Under the pieces are notes generated by a model. The model was not told the origin of the DNA. It saw only the letters and a program-made list of their open reading frames with translations, and made no database searches. A stretch of 64,000 nt of DNA from Bacillus sp. FJAT-26390. Its GTDB lineage: Bacteria; Bacillota; Bacilli; Paenibacillales; Paenibacillaceae. The stretch lies in NCBI RefSeq assembly GCF_001682865.1, contig NZ_MAQX01000001.1, positions 62,001 through 126,000 on the forward strand, given 5' to 3'. Positions 18,387 through 27,762 of this stretch are shown here, in pieces (positions within the stretch are counted from its first letter, which is position 1; every line of letters begins with the position of its first letter). Made by a program: the position numbers and the translations under genes.

Positions 18387-19298
18387 ATGGCATTGTTTCC
18401 TTTTCAATTAGGCGTTCATCCGATCAATTGGGTCGGCGAAGACGTAAAGGAGCATGGCGAGCACACGACTTACGAACAAATTATGGACGACATTCAAGCG
18501 CTCGGCTTGCGAGGTACGGAGATGGGGAGAAAGTTTCCGACCGATATCGAGCTGCTTAAGCAGGAGCTTTCAAAGCGGAATATCCAGCTTGTCTCCCAAT
18601 GGAAATCGGTGCTGTTCTCCGATCCCGCCTACCGGGAATCGGAGCTGGAAGCTTACCGCAAGCATGCTGAGTTTTTGCAGCAGATGGGAAGCAAGGTCAT
18701 CAGCACCTGCGAGGTTGGCGGGTCGCTGCATTTTGACCCCCGCCGCACGCCGAACGAGACCGAAGTGATTCCTCTGGACGAAGCAGGCTGGGCGAGCCTG
18801 GCTGAAGGCTTGAATGCCGCCGGTCAAATCGCGCTGGAATATGGACTAAAGCTGACGTATCACCATCATGGCGGAACGGCGGTTGAAAGCCCGGAGGAAA
18901 TCGACAAGCTGATGGCATTGACCGATCCTAAAGCGGTGTTCCTGCTGTTTGATTCAGGCCATGCGTTGTATGGCGGGGCGGATCCCGCGGCGCTGCTTCG
19001 CAAGCATTATGACCGGGTTGCTTATGTTCATCTGAAGGATGTGCGCGTGAACCGGCTTGAGGAAGCGAAAGCGTCTGGCGTCGATTTTGTCACATGCATC
19101 CGCAATGGCGTTTTCACCGTTCCGGGAGACGGGAATATTGATTTCCGTCCGATTTTAAGTGAGCTAATGGATCGGAAGTATGATGGCTGGGCACTTCTTG
19201 AGGGCGAGCAGGATCCGGGCGAGCATCCGGCACGCGAGTATGCGGCAAAAGCTATCGAGTATCTTGGCTCCTTAATAAGTGAGAAGGAGAGTGTATAA
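18387..19298 (+). CDS. iolE: Inosose (2-keto-myo-inositol) dehydratase (IolE)
   Basis: The 303-residue TIM-barrel protein belongs to the xylose-isomerase-like family. It removes water from 2-keto-myo-inositol to give the substrate of IolD. Features match IolE: LGVHPINWVGEDV at the start, LRGTEMG, LTYHHHGGTAVESPEEIDKLM, LLFDSGHALYGG, VHLKDVR, FTVPGDGNIDF and LLEGEQDPGEHPAREYA. Metal-binding His/Glu/Asp residues occur in these blocks. AGGAGG precedes the ATG. The related IolH/IolI proteins are the alternative, but the order and the FTVPGDG block favour IolE. Confidence 0.93.
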   Translation: MALFPFQLGVHPINWVGEDVKEHGEHTTYEQIMDDIQALGLRGTEMGRKFPTDIELLKQELSKRNIQLVSQWKSVLFSDPAYRESELEAYRKHAEFLQQMGSKVISTCEVGGSLHFDPRRTPNETEVIPLDEAGWASLAEGLNAAGQIALEYGLKLTYHHHGGTAVESPEEIDKLMALTDPKAVFLLFDSGHALYGGADPAALLRKHYDRVAYVHLKDVRVNRLEEAKASGVDFVTCIRNGVFTVPGDGNIDFRPILSELMDRKYDGWALLEGEQDPGEHPAREYAAKAIEYLGSLISEKESV

Positions 19299-19299
19299 A

Positions 19300-20310
19300 T
19301 TGTCTACCATTTCTTTTCCTTCCGATAGGAAGTTTGATTTTACGGCAATTGGCCGTCTTTGCATCGATCTCAATGCGAACGAGATCAACCGCCCAATGGA
19401 GCAGACGATGACGTTTACGAAATATGTAGGCGGATCACCGGCAAATATCGCGATCGGAATGAGCCGGCTCGGCAACAAAACGGCGTTCATCGGCAAAATC
19501 GCGGACGACCAGATGGGCAGATTTATTCGCAGCTACCTCGACAATGAGGGGATCGATACAAGCCATGTCGTGACAGACAAGACGGGAGCTGTTACGGGCC
19601 TTGCTTTTACCGAGATTAAAAGCCCTTCGGAATGCAGTATCCTCATGTACCGGGATAACGTTGCCGATTTGCTGCTTAATCCGCTGGAAGTGAGCGAGTC
19701 GCTCATTGCAGACAGCAAAGCGCTTCTCGTCTCTGGAACGGCGCTTGCGGCAAGTCCTTCACGCGAGGCCGTGCTTCTGGCATTGGATTATGCCCGCAAG
19801 CATGACACTACCGTCATTTTTGATATCGATTTCCGTCCTTATACATGGGTATCTCCCGAAGAAACAGCCGTATATTACAACCTAGCGGCAGAAAAAAGCG
19901 ACATTATCATTGGCACGCGCGAAGAGTTCGACAGCATGGAGCGGTTCGAGCAAAACGTGGAGCACAGCGACCGGTTCACCGCTTCCAAGTGGTTCAACCA
20001 TTTCGCGAAAATCGTCATCATCAAGCATGGCAAAGAAGGCTCGATTGCCTATACGACGGATGGTTTGGAGCATCGGGCGAAGTCGTACCCTGCCAAAGTC
20101 GTCAAAACGTTCGGGGCAGGCGATTCCTACGCGGCTGGTTTCATTTACGGCATCATGTCGGGATTGACGCTGGAGAAGAGCATGGAGTTCGGAAGCGCAG
20201 CAGCATGCATCGTCATCTCCAGCCATAGCTGCTCGGATGCGATGCCAACGGTTGAGCAGGTCAAGGATTACATCGAACGCTGCAATCGCGGGGAAATTAC
20301 CGCAAGTTAG
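19300..20310 (+). CDS. iolC: 5-dehydro-2-deoxygluconokinase (IolC)
   Basis: The 336-residue protein is a PfkB/ribokinase-family kinase that phosphorylates 2-deoxy-5-keto-gluconate at C6 with ATP. It shows FTAIGRLCIDLNANEINRPMEQTMTFTKYVGGSPANIAIG (residues about 13-52), where Asp and the GG motif bind the sugar. The C-terminal KTFGAGDSYAAGFIYG includes the catalytic GAGD Asp. A TTG at 19300 was chosen because AAGGAG lies 10 bases upstream. The GTG at 19279 would overlap iolE and has no ribosome site. It directly follows iolE. Confidence 0.94.
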   Translation: MSTISFPSDRKFDFTAIGRLCIDLNANEINRPMEQTMTFTKYVGGSPANIAIGMSRLGNKTAFIGKIADDQMGRFIRSYLDNEGIDTSHVVTDKTGAVTGLAFTEIKSPSECSILMYRDNVADLLLNPLEVSESLIADSKALLVSGTALAASPSREAVLLALDYARKHDTTVIFDIDFRPYTWVSPEETAVYYNLAAEKSDIIIGTREEFDSMERFEQNVEHSDRFTASKWFNHFAKIVIIKHGKEGSIAYTTDGLEHRAKSYPAKVVKTFGAGDSYAAGFIYGIMSGLTLEKSMEFGSAAACIVISSHSCSDAMPTVEQVKDYIERCNRGEITAS

Positions 20311-20364
20311 GTTTCCGGGTTTATCGCCTTGCAAGCTTACAACTTGAAGAAACGAGGGAATAAC

Positions 20365-21810
20365 ATGACAACTACGATTAAAAACTGGATTGGCGGACAA
20401 TGGGTCGAGGCCTCTGCCGAAAAGTATGACAATGTATATAATCCTGCAACCGAGGAAATTTTGGCGCAAGTTCCGCTCTCTTCCGAAGCGGATGTAGACG
20501 CAGCCGTTCAAACGGCCAAAAAAGCATTCGAAACCTGGAGCAAGACGCCGGTTCCAAAACGCGCCCGCGTATTGTTTAAATACCAGCAGCTTCTCGTTGA
20601 CCACTGGGAAGAGCTTGCGCGCCTCATTACGACGGAGAATGGCAAAAGCTATGCCGAAGCGTACGGTGAAGTGCTTCGCGGCATCGAATGCGTCGAATTC
20701 GCTTCTGGCGCTCCAACGCTCATGATGGGCAAGCAGCTGCCTGATATTGCGTCGAATTTGGAATCAGGCATGTATCGCTATCCGATCGGCGTCGTTGGAG
20801 GCATCTCGCCGTTCAACTTCCCGATGATGGTTCCTTGCTGGATGTTCCCGCTTGCGATTGCATGCGGCAACACCTTCGTCCTGAAGCCATCGGAGCGTAC
20901 GCCGCTGCTGGCTAACCGGCTTGCCGAGCTATTCCACGAAGCGGGATTGCCTGCGGGCGTGCTCAACGTCGTTCACGGCGCGCATGATGTCGTTAACGGC
21001 ATTTTGAAACATCCGAACGTGCAGGCTATTTCCTTCGTCGGGTCGCAGCCGGTAGCCGAATATGTATACAAAACGGGCACTTCTTACGGCAAACGGGTTC
21101 AAGCGCTTGCCGGCGCCAAAAACCATTCCATCGTTATGCCGGACGCGGATCTTAACCTCACGGTTAAAGAAATCGTCAGCGCGGCATTTGGCTCGGCGGG
21201 CGAGCGCTGCATGGCATGCGCCGTCGTTATTGCAGTCGGCGAAGTCGGCGACGAGCTGGTTCGCAGATTGTCCGATGCGGCGGATAACATTACAATCGGC
21301 AACGGGCTTGATGAAGGAACGTTCCTCGGTCCCGTTATTCGCAAGCCGCATAAAGAAAGAACGATCGGCTATATCGAATCCGGCGAGTCCGAAGGCGGCT
21401 TGCTCGTTCGTGACGGCCGCAAAGACGCAGCTGTTCAATCCGCGGGCTATTTCGTAGGCCCGACGATTTTTGACCAAGTGAGCAGCGAGATGAAAATTTG
21501 GAAAGATGAAATCTTCGCTCCTGTCCTGTCCGTTATGAGAGCGGAAACGCTGGATGAGGCGATTGCAATCGCTAACCGTTCGGATTTCGCTAACGGCGCT
21601 TGCCTATTCACAAGCAACGGCAGCAGCGTAAGGCAGTTCCGCGAGACGATTGATGCGGGCATGCTTGGCGTTAACCTGGGCGTACCGGCTCCAATGGCAT
21701 TTTTCCCGTTCTCGGGCTGGAAAAAATCGTTCTACGGCGACCTTCATGCCAACGGCACGGATGGCGTAGAGTTCTACACTCGCAAAAAAATGGTGACTGC
21801 TCGCTGGTAA
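20365..21810 (+). CDS. iolA: Methylmalonate-semialdehyde dehydrogenase, CoA-acylating (IolA/MmsA)
   Basis: The 481-residue aldehyde dehydrogenase performs the last inositol step: malonate (or methylmalonate) semialdehyde plus CoA and NAD to acetyl-CoA (or propionyl-CoA), CO2 and NADH. Diagnostic blocks are [46 protein letters not shown], and SAGERCMA with the catalytic Cys. [24 protein letters not shown] sequence near the end is typical of MmsA. The ATG at 20365 follows GAGGG; an in-frame TTG 12 codons earlier is less likely. Position within the iol cluster supports the inositol role. Confidence 0.95.
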   Translation: MTTTIKNWIGGQWVEASAEKYDNVYNPATEEILAQVPLSSEADVDAAVQTAKKAFETWSKTPVPKRARVLFKYQQLLVDHWEELARLITTENGKSYAEAYGEVLRGIECVEFASGAPTLMMGKQLPDIASNLESGMYRYPIGVVGGISPFNFPMMVPCWMFPLAIACGNTFVLKPSERTPLLANRLAELFHEAGLPAGVLNVVHGAHDVVNGILKHPNVQAISFVGSQPVAEYVYKTGTSYGKRVQALAGAKNHSIVMPDADLNLTVKEIVSAAFGSAGERCMACAVVIAVGEVGDELVRRLSDAADNITIGNGLDEGTFLGPVIRKPHKERTIGYIESGESEGGLLVRDGRKDAAVQSAGYFVGPTIFDQVSSEMKIWKDEIFAPVLSVMRAETLDEAIAIANRSDFANGACLFTSNGSSVRQFRETIDAGMLGVNLGVPAPMAFFPFSGWKKSFYGDLHANGTDGVEFYTRKKMVTARW

Positions 21811-21840
21811 TCGCGGCATAAGCTTGGAGGCTGATCCGAA

Positions 21841-22719
21841 ATGACTTTAGTATCGATGACTGACATGCTTCGCACGGCGAATGCGGGCGGCTATGCCGTC
21901 GGGCAATTCAATTTGAACAACCTTGAATTCACGCAGGCGATTCTGACCGCTGCCGAGGAGGAGTCTTCTCCGGTTATCCTCGGCGTGAGCGAGGCTTACA
22001 TTCCCTACATGGGAGGTCTGCCATATATCTATGGCATGGTGAACAATTTGATCGACCATTACGGAATTACGGTTCCGGTCGCATTGCACTTGGACCATGG
22101 TTCCTCATACGAGGTATGTATCCGGGCGCTTAAAGCGGGCTTTACGTCCGTCATGATTGACGCTTCGCATCATTCGTTGGAGACGAACATCGAGACGACG
22201 CAAAGGGTAACGGATGCCGCCCATGTGCTGGGCGCTTCTGTCGAAGCGGAGCTCGGGCGAATCGGCGGACGCGAAGACGATCTGGAAGTGCTGGAAGCCG
22301 AGGCTTCCTATGCAGAATCGGCGGATTGCGTGCGGATGGTGAAGGAGACGGGCATCGATTGCCTGGCTCCTGCGCTTGGTTCCGTTCACGGCCCTTACCG
22401 CGGCCAGCCTAAGCTTGGGCTTGCGCGGATGAAGGAAATTCATTCGCTTACGGGAGTGCCACTCGTCCTTCACGGAGGAAGCGGCATCCCCGAAGCGGAA
22501 ATCCGGGAGGCTATCGCCTCGGGAACGGCAAAGATCAACGTCAATACCGATAACCAAACCGTCTTTACGCAGACGATCCGGGATTATTTGCAAAATCATC
22601 CGGAAACCTATGATCCAAGACATTATTTGAATCCGGCGCGCGAAGCGATCAAGGCTGCCGTCCGCGACAAAATGCGGCTATTCGGCAGCTCGGGACAAGA
22701 GAAAGGCGGACGAGTATGA
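21841..22719 (+). CDS. iolJ: Class II aldolase, 6-phospho-5-dehydro-2-deoxy-D-gluconate aldolase (IolJ)
   Basis: The 292-residue protein is a zinc-dependent class II fructose-bisphosphate-type aldolase. Zinc and phosphate sites are visible: VALHLDHGSSYE (Asp and His), AELGRIGGRED, GSVHGPY, LVLHGGSGIP and INVNTDNQ. Sequence alone does not separate it from fructose-bisphosphate or tagatose aldolases. Its place between iolA and iolG argues that it splits the phosphorylated intermediate into malonate semialdehyde and dihydroxyacetone phosphate. GGAGG precedes the ATG, and its end overlaps iolG by four bases. Confidence 0.88.
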   Translation: MTLVSMTDMLRTANAGGYAVGQFNLNNLEFTQAILTAAEEESSPVILGVSEAYIPYMGGLPYIYGMVNNLIDHYGITVPVALHLDHGSSYEVCIRALKAGFTSVMIDASHHSLETNIETTQRVTDAAHVLGASVEAELGRIGGREDDLEVLEAEASYAESADCVRMVKETGIDCLAPALGSVHGPYRGQPKLGLARMKEIHSLTGVPLVLHGGSGIPEAEIREAIASGTAKINVNTDNQTVFTQTIRDYLQNHPETYDPRHYLNPAREAIKAAVRDKMRLFGSSGQEKGGRV

Positions 22720-23747
22720 AAAAAATCAAAATCGGCATCATCGGAGCAGGCAGAATTGGCAAAATCCATGCCGACAATTTAAGAAGACATCCGCAAGCGG
22801 AAATCGTTGCGATCAGCGATCTGTTTGCCGGTCCAGAACTGACAGAGTGGGCTTTAAATAGAGGCATTTCCATCGTGACGAAGGACAGCGACGAGCTGCT
22901 AACGAATCCGGACATAGATGCGGTATTCATCTGCTCTTCCACGGATACGCATGTTCCGCTCATTAAACGTGCGGCGCAGCAGGGCAAGCATATTTTTTGC
23001 GAGAAGCCGGTTAGCATGGACATTCGGCAGACGGAGGAAGCGATCGAGGAGGTTCGCAAGGCTGGCGTTCAGCTTCAAGTGGGCTTCAACCGCCGCTTCG
23101 ATCATAATTTCAAGCGGATCCGCGAGCATGTGCTGGCTGGATCGATCGGCGAGACACATCTGATCAAGATTACGTCCCGCGATCCTGCGCCACCGCCGGA
23201 AGACTACATTAAAGTATCGGGCGGCATCTTCATGGATATGATGATCCATGATTTTGACATGGCCCGTTTCCTCTCGGGCAGCGAGGTAGAAGAAGTATAC
23301 GCGCAAGGCAGCGTGCTTATTGATCCGGTATTCGGCAAACACGGCGACGTCGATACGGCGGTCGTAACGATGCGCTTTGCAAACGGCGCTCTTGGCGTAA
23401 TTGACTGCAGCCGCAAAGCGGTATACGGCTATGACCAACGCGCCGAAGTATTCGGTTCGAAAGGCTCCGCGGCGGCAACGAACGATCATCCTAACACAGC
23501 GGTGCTCAGCACGGAAGAGGGCGTTATCAGCGAGAAGCCGCTTCATTTCTTCTTGGAGCGCTACAATACGGCTTATATCGAAGAGACGGAGCAGTTTATC
23601 AATGTATTGCTTCAAGGCGGCGACGTTTCGGTCAGCGGAGCGGATGCCTGCCAGGCTGAGCGGATCGCGTTGGCCGCGAAGCTGTCGCTGCGCGACAACC
23701 GCAGCGTCAAGCTCTCGGAGCTTAAGGAATTAATAGAGGAGGCGTGA
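22716..23747 (+). CDS. iolG: Inositol 2-dehydrogenase (IolG)
   Basis: This 343-residue GFO/IDH/MocA-family oxidoreductase oxidises myo-inositol to 2-keto-myo-inositol with NAD. The Rossmann loop IGIIGAGRIGKIHADNLRRHP opens it. The FCEKPVS block holds the conserved catalytic Lys, VGFNRRFDHNF follows, and MMIHDFDMARFLSG contains the Asp and His of the active site. Other inositol isomers (scyllo, chiro) are possible substrates. The start overlaps the end of iolJ (ATGA), indicating coupling. Confidence 0.93.
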   Translation: MKKIKIGIIGAGRIGKIHADNLRRHPQAEIVAISDLFAGPELTEWALNRGISIVTKDSDELLTNPDIDAVFICSSTDTHVPLIKRAAQQGKHIFCEKPVSMDIRQTEEAIEEVRKAGVQLQVGFNRRFDHNFKRIREHVLAGSIGETHLIKITSRDPAPPPEDYIKVSGGIFMDMMIHDFDMARFLSGSEVEEVYAQGSVLIDPVFGKHGDVDTAVVTMRFANGALGVIDCSRKAVYGYDQRAEVFGSKGSAAATNDHPNTAVLSTEEGVISEKPLHFFLERYNTAYIEETEQFINVLLQGGDVSVSGADACQAERIALAAKLSLRDNRSVKLSELKELIEEA

Positions 23748-23751
23748 TCGA

Positions 23752-24567
23752 ATGAGCAAACTGATTGTGAGCCCGGAGCGTCAAGCTTCGGGGCATACTC
23801 CCGTGCTGTCGATTACTCCGGAATCGGCGGGCTGGAGCTATGTCGGTTTCGAAGTTTATCAATTGAATCCGGGGGAAAAGTTAAGCCGCGAAACCGGGGA
23901 CAACGAAGTATGCCTGGTGCTGCTCGGTGGACTTGCCAACGTAACGACAGCGAAGTCATCTTGGACGAATATCGGCCAAAGAATGAGCGTTTTCGAGCAG
24001 ACGCCGCCTTTTTCCGTCTACGTTCCGAACGACGACCGTTATGAGCTTGAGGCGCTTACGAAAGTGGAGCTGGCCGTATGCGAAGCACCCGGCAAAGGCA
24101 ACCATCCTGCGCGCCTCATCGCGCCGAGTGACGTTGGCGTCGAAGTTCGGGGAACGGGTACGACGCAGCGGTTCATTCATAATATTTTGCCCGAGCAGGA
24201 GGCTGCCGACAGCTTGCTTGTCGTGGAAGTATTTACGCCGGAAGGACATTGGTCCAGCTATCCTCCCCACAAGCATGACCGCGACATGCTTCCCGAGGAG
24301 TCGCTGCTGGAGGAAACCTACTATTACCATGTGAAGCCTGAGCAAGGCTTCGCCATTCAACGCGTCTATACGGATGACCGCTCGCTGGACGAGACTTTGG
24401 CGGTCAAAGACGGCGAAGCAGTACTTGTCCCGCAAGGGTATCATCCCGTTTCGGCGCCTCCGGGCTACCAGGTCTACTATCTCAACGTTATGGCGGGTCC
24501 GAACCGCATTTGGAAGTTCCATAACGATCCGGACCATGCATGGATCGCAACGAGGCAGCAGCCGTAA
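23752..24567 (+). CDS. iolB: 5-deoxy-glucuronate isomerase (IolB)
   Basis: The 271-residue bicupin of the KduI/IolB family converts 5-deoxy-glucuronate to 2-deoxy-5-keto-gluconate, the substrate of IolC. It has LVVEVFTPEGHWSSYPPHKHD near residues 158-178, whose His residues bind the metal, then EETYYYHVKPEQGFAIQRVY and GYHPVSAPPGYQVYYLNVMAG. GGAGG lies just before the ATG, and the gene follows iolG by 4 bp. It completes the pathway, so all enzymes from inositol to acetyl-CoA are present here. Confidence 0.95.
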   Translation: MSKLIVSPERQASGHTPVLSITPESAGWSYVGFEVYQLNPGEKLSRETGDNEVCLVLLGGLANVTTAKSSWTNIGQRMSVFEQTPPFSVYVPNDDRYELEALTKVELAVCEAPGKGNHPARLIAPSDVGVEVRGTGTTQRFIHNILPEQEAADSLLVVEVFTPEGHWSSYPPHKHDRDMLPEESLLEETYYYHVKPEQGFAIQRVYTDDRSLDETLAVKDGEAVLVPQGYHPVSAPPGYQVYYLNVMAGPNRIWKFHNDPDHAWIATRQQP

Positions 24568-24675
24568 TCTCCGTTATGATTGCAAATGTTTGCAAATCGA
24601 GCGGATAAATCGGATAATATCCGGGTAAGGAGGCTTATTGCCTGTCCTTAACATCCGACGATAATGAGGTTGGGC

Positions 24676-25686
24676 ATGAAAGCGACCACGATATATGATG
24701 TTGCCAAGGAGGCGGGCGTCTCCATCGCGACCGTCTCCAATGCGATAAACGGCAAAGGAAAAGTAAGCAGCAAAAAGCGCGATGAAATTTTCAAGGTAAT
24801 GGAGCGGCTCCAGTACCAGCCGAGCGTGATCGCATCGGCTTTGATGGGCAAAAAAACGTACACAATCGGATTGCTAATTCCCGATGTATCCAACCCCTTT
24901 TTCTCCGAGATTGCCCGTTCTGTGGAGGATTTGGCGCATTCCGAAGGGTATAGCGTCATCGTCTGCAGTACGGACAACAAGGATGACAGGGTAGAGAAAT
25001 ATATTCGGCTGCTGGAGCAAAAAAGCGTAGACGGCATTTTGATCGGGACCGGCGTGGAAAATGCTGATATTTTGAAGCAGCTGGCGGAAAAATCGCTGCC
25101 GATCGTCATGATTGCAAGGGAAGCCGTCGCAATGCCGGTTCACAGCGTGCTGACGGACGACTTTAAGGGCGGATCGATTGCCGCCGAGCATTTGCTTGGC
25201 TGCGGCCACCGCAGCATGGCGGTGTTGTCTGAAAACTTCAAAGTAACCAGCAGCTTCGAGCGGGTACGAGGCTTTAGATTTGCGTTGTTCGAGGCGGGAA
25301 TTGCCTTAGACGATGCCAGCATTATTTCATGCAATTCCAGCATAAAGGATGGCAAACGGGCGGCAGCGGCACTAATCCGCGGGGAAAACCGTCCGTCGGC
25401 GATATTTTGCTGCAACGATTTGCTTGCGATCGGTGCATTGCAAGCCGCCAAGGAAGCAGGAGTTCGGGTACCGGAGCAGCTGTCGATTATCGGCTTTGAC
25501 GATACGATTCTGTCTACCGTGACGAATCCGGCGCTTACGACGATCGCCCAGCCGATGGACCAGATGGTCAAGCTGGCATTCGACTTGCTGATCCGCAGCG
25601 TGGAGAACACGGATGAAATCAAGCAAAGGATCGTCATGCAGCCGGAGCTGATCGTCAGGGAATCAACAGGCTCTCCGGCAAATTAA
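24676..25686 (+). CDS. LacI-family transcriptional regulator, probable iol regulator
   Basis: The protein has 336 residues. TIYDVAKEAGVSIATVSNAINGKGKVS is the LacI helix-turn-helix with hinge. A periplasmic-binding-protein-like sensor domain follows, starting YTIGLLIPDVSNPFFSEIARSVED and including AIFCCNDLLAIGALQAAKEAG and PEQLSIIGFDDT. It comes 109 bp after iolB. The Bacillus subtilis iol repressor is DeoR-type, so this cluster uses a different regulator. Its likely sites are the AGCGCT-centred palindromes before iolD; the inducer is probably an inositol catabolite. ATG 24676 fits GAGG better than the ATG at 24664. Confidence 0.88.
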   Translation: MKATTIYDVAKEAGVSIATVSNAINGKGKVSSKKRDEIFKVMERLQYQPSVIASALMGKKTYTIGLLIPDVSNPFFSEIARSVEDLAHSEGYSVIVCSTDNKDDRVEKYIRLLEQKSVDGILIGTGVENADILKQLAEKSLPIVMIAREAVAMPVHSVLTDDFKGGSIAAEHLLGCGHRSMAVLSENFKVTSSFERVRGFRFALFEAGIALDDASIISCNSSIKDGKRAAAALIRGENRPSAIFCCNDLLAIGALQAAKEAGVRVPEQLSIIGFDDTILSTVTNPALTTIAQPMDQMVKLAFDLLIRSVENTDEIKQRIVMQPELIVRESTGSPAN

Positions 25687-25709
25687 TATGGGGGAAGGTT
25701 GTTTGACTA

Positions 25710-26237
25710 ATGGAGAAAAGATTAATCGTATTTTTGGACAGCGGCGACACGATCATCGATGAATCAACGGAAGTAAGGGACGATGAGGGAATCGTCGTGC
25801 ACGCAGAGCTCATTCCGGGCGCAGATGTCATGGTCAAAACATTGTTCGACAAAGGCTATACGCTTGCGCTGGTCGCTGACGGCGACGCGCAATCGTTCAA
25901 AAACGTATTCAAGCAGCACGGGCTTTACGATTATTTTACGACCATGACCTACTCCGAAACCGTGAAAGCAAGCAAACCGAATCCCCGTATGTTCAAAGCG
26001 GCCGTAGGCGCTTTGGACCTGTCCGAGGCTGATTTCCCGCGCATCGTTATGATCGGCAACAATTTGAGCCGCGATATGAAGGGCGCCAACGCGCTCGGCA
26101 TCACGAGCATTTTTCAAAGCTGGACGCCGCGCTACCCGCACACGCCTGCAGACGAGTCGGAGCGTCCGACCTATACGGTGGGCGAACCGCTTGAGCTTGT
26201 GGAATTGATCGATCGGCTGAACGCCGAGCTTTCCTAA
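25710..26237 (+). CDS. HAD-superfamily hydrolase with altered first motif
   Basis: The 175-residue haloacid-dehalogenase-like protein has motif I as IVFLDSGDTIIDEST, so the usual Asp-x-Asp reads Asp-Ser-Gly. Motif II is probably ALVADGDAQSF, motif III has the Lys of KASKPNPRMF, and motif IV is MIGNNLSRDMKGAN. Many HAD enzymes are phosphatases; loss of the second Asp usually alters or removes phosphatase activity, as in phosphonatase-like or dehalogenase branches. It follows the LacI gene by 23 bp and ends at a terminator, so it belongs to the iol transcript unit. A sugar-phosphate role is only a guess. Confidence 0.75.
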   Translation: MEKRLIVFLDSGDTIIDESTEVRDDEGIVVHAELIPGADVMVKTLFDKGYTLALVADGDAQSFKNVFKQHGLYDYFTTMTYSETVKASKPNPRMFKAAVGALDLSEADFPRIVMIGNNLSRDMKGANALGITSIFQSWTPRYPHTPADESERPTYTVGEPLELVELIDRLNAELS

Positions 26238-26276
26238 TACGCGCAATAAAACAATCGGACTTATCCTTATAAAATG

Positions 26277-26312
26277 AAGAAAACCCTTCAGGCTGCCTGA
26301 GGGGCTTTTCTT
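26277..26312 (+). terminator. Rho-independent terminator at end of iol cluster
   Basis: AAGAAAACCC...TCAGGC pairs with GCCTGA...GGGGCTTTTCTT in a long A/T-flanked hairpin. It closes the HAD gene transcript. Confidence 0.8.
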
Positions 26313-26326
26313 ATACTTACTTCCAT

Positions 26327-26360
26327 GGGAACTTCATCTGATATGAAGTTCCTTTTTTTG
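26327..26360 (+). terminator. Second tandem terminator
   Basis: GGAACTTCAT (26328-26337) and ATGAAGTTCC (26343-26352) form a 10-bp stem with a 5-base loop, then seven T. It sits 15 bp after the previous terminator and insulates the next regulator gene from the iol operon. Confidence 0.88.
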
Positions 26361-26453
26361 GATGGCAAGCAGAACGGATTTTGAAAAAAGCAGCCAGAAA
26401 AGTATTGCAGATAGCATGTCGCTTTATGTTGAAACATGGGAGGCGATGATCGA

Positions 26454-27602
26454 ATGAGGCTGCAGGAGGAAGAAGCAGAGAAAAAGCCTTTGCTTTACAG
26501 GCAAATGGTCGATAAGGTGCTGGAGCTGATCCGATACCGAAAGCTGCGGCCGCATGATCCGGTGCCGTCGGAAGGGGAGCTAGCGAAGCTGTTCGCGGTG
26601 AGCCGGATGACGGCCAAGCTTGCTCTTGATATTTTGGTCCAGCAGGGCGTCGTTTACAGGCTGGCACGAAGGGGGACGTTCTTAGCGGCCGGTTATGCGC
26701 ATGGAACCGATGAGGAGGAGCGGCCGCGTATGCCAGCGCATGCCGAGAAACCGGCAAAAAGAAAAATTGCGATGGTATTTCCGAATATGGATGATTATAC
26801 GGCCCGGATTATCGCTTCGGCGGAGCAGGAAGCCCGCAAGTTGAATTGCCAGCTGCTCATTCGGATTTCACTCGACAAGGACGATGAGAGCGTATGCTTG
26901 CAGGAGCTGTACGAGGATCGGGTGGACGGCGTTATTTTGTATCCTCGGGGCCGCAGCACCTGCAGTGAGAAGGTGCTGGAGCTGAATCAGCTCCGTTATC
27001 CTTTGGTTATCATTGACCGCATCTTCCGCGAGGTTCAAATCGATTGCGTCTATCACGATCATTATCAGGGCGCATACAATCTAGCGCAATACTTAATAGG
27101 CAGGGGGCATAAGGAAATTGGGTATATTTCGATGCCGTTTGACGGCGTGACGAGCCGGGAAGACCGGTATGAAGGTTATTTACGGGCTATGTCGGATCAC
27201 AAGCTTGCGGCAAACGAAGGCTATGCCTTTTTGCATAGCTCGGAGGATTATATGGGCCGGCTAAATGCGGTAAACCCGCAGCTGGAAGCTTTTATAGGCA
27301 ATAACCCCTTACTTACGGCAGTCGTATGCGCGGACGATTATTTGGCCACCTCATGCCTGTACACGGCGCTGCATATGCGAATACCGGTCCCTGGGCAGCT
27401 GTCGATTATCGGCTTCTCCGATATTCAATTATCGGGTTTGCTCCCCATTCCGCTCACAACCGCTAGGCAGACGACCGAGCAGATCGGACAAGCCGCAGTC
27501 AATCTCCTGTACAAGCGGATGGACAAATCGAGAGAAGGGGCCGTCACGGTTAAAGTGAAGACGTTGATCATTGAACGAAGCTCCGTCAAAACAATTGGTT
27601 GA
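26454..27602 (+). CDS. GntR-LacI chimeric regulator (AraR-type architecture)
   Basis: The 382-residue protein joins a GntR winged helix (YRQMVDKVLELIRYRKLRPHDPVPSEGELAKLFAVSRMTAKLAL..., about residues 13-75) to a LacI-type ligand-binding domain from about 105. The latter includes VDGVILYPRGR, HKEIGYISMPFDG, AVVCADDYLATSCLYTAL and GQLSIIGFSD. This AraR-like plan is used by sugar-responsive repressors. ATG 26454 was chosen because GGGAGG lies about 10 bases upstream; the ATG at 26436 overlaps that site. A perfect palindrome just past its stop, before the secreted crystallin-Vps62 gene, is a likely operator. Confidence 0.88.
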   Translation: MRLQEEEAEKKPLLYRQMVDKVLELIRYRKLRPHDPVPSEGELAKLFAVSRMTAKLALDILVQQGVVYRLARRGTFLAAGYAHGTDEEERPRMPAHAEKPAKRKIAMVFPNMDDYTARIIASAEQEARKLNCQLLIRISLDKDDESVCLQELYEDRVDGVILYPRGRSTCSEKVLELNQLRYPLVIIDRIFREVQIDCVYHDHYQGAYNLAQYLIGRGHKEIGYISMPFDGVTSREDRYEGYLRAMSDHKLAANEGYAFLHSSEDYMGRLNAVNPQLEAFIGNNPLLTAVVCADDYLATSCLYTALHMRIPVPGQLSIIGFSDIQLSGLLPIPLTTARQTTEQIGQAAVNLLYKRMDKSREGAVTVKVKTLIIERSSVKTIG

Positions 27603-27603
27603 A

Positions 27604-27618
27604 TATGTCAATGACATA
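27604..27618. promoter_or_regulatory. Palindrome TATGTCA-A-TGACATA, putative GntR-type operator
   Basis: TATGTCA and TGACATA are exact inverted copies around one base, starting directly after the regulator stop codon. GntR-family operators are commonly of the GTNNAC/TGTCA-TGACA kind. It lies about 145 bp before the crystallin-Vps62 gene and is the best candidate site for the adjacent regulator. Confidence 0.5.
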
Positions 27619-27762
27619 ACCTAAGATTTGTTTTGTGCAGCCGGCAGCATTTTTTGGGCGAAAGGAGTGATTATTTTGAAAACGCTAACATGACGCAGGG
27701 CCAACGTTTTGCACGGATGCTGTTAAAAAGTGAACGCAAAAAACGAAATGAGGAGCTCGATT

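Noticed and set aside
22899..23615. Minus-strand open frame of 238 codons inside iolG
   Set aside because: Antisense shadow; iolG motifs are complete on the plus strand.
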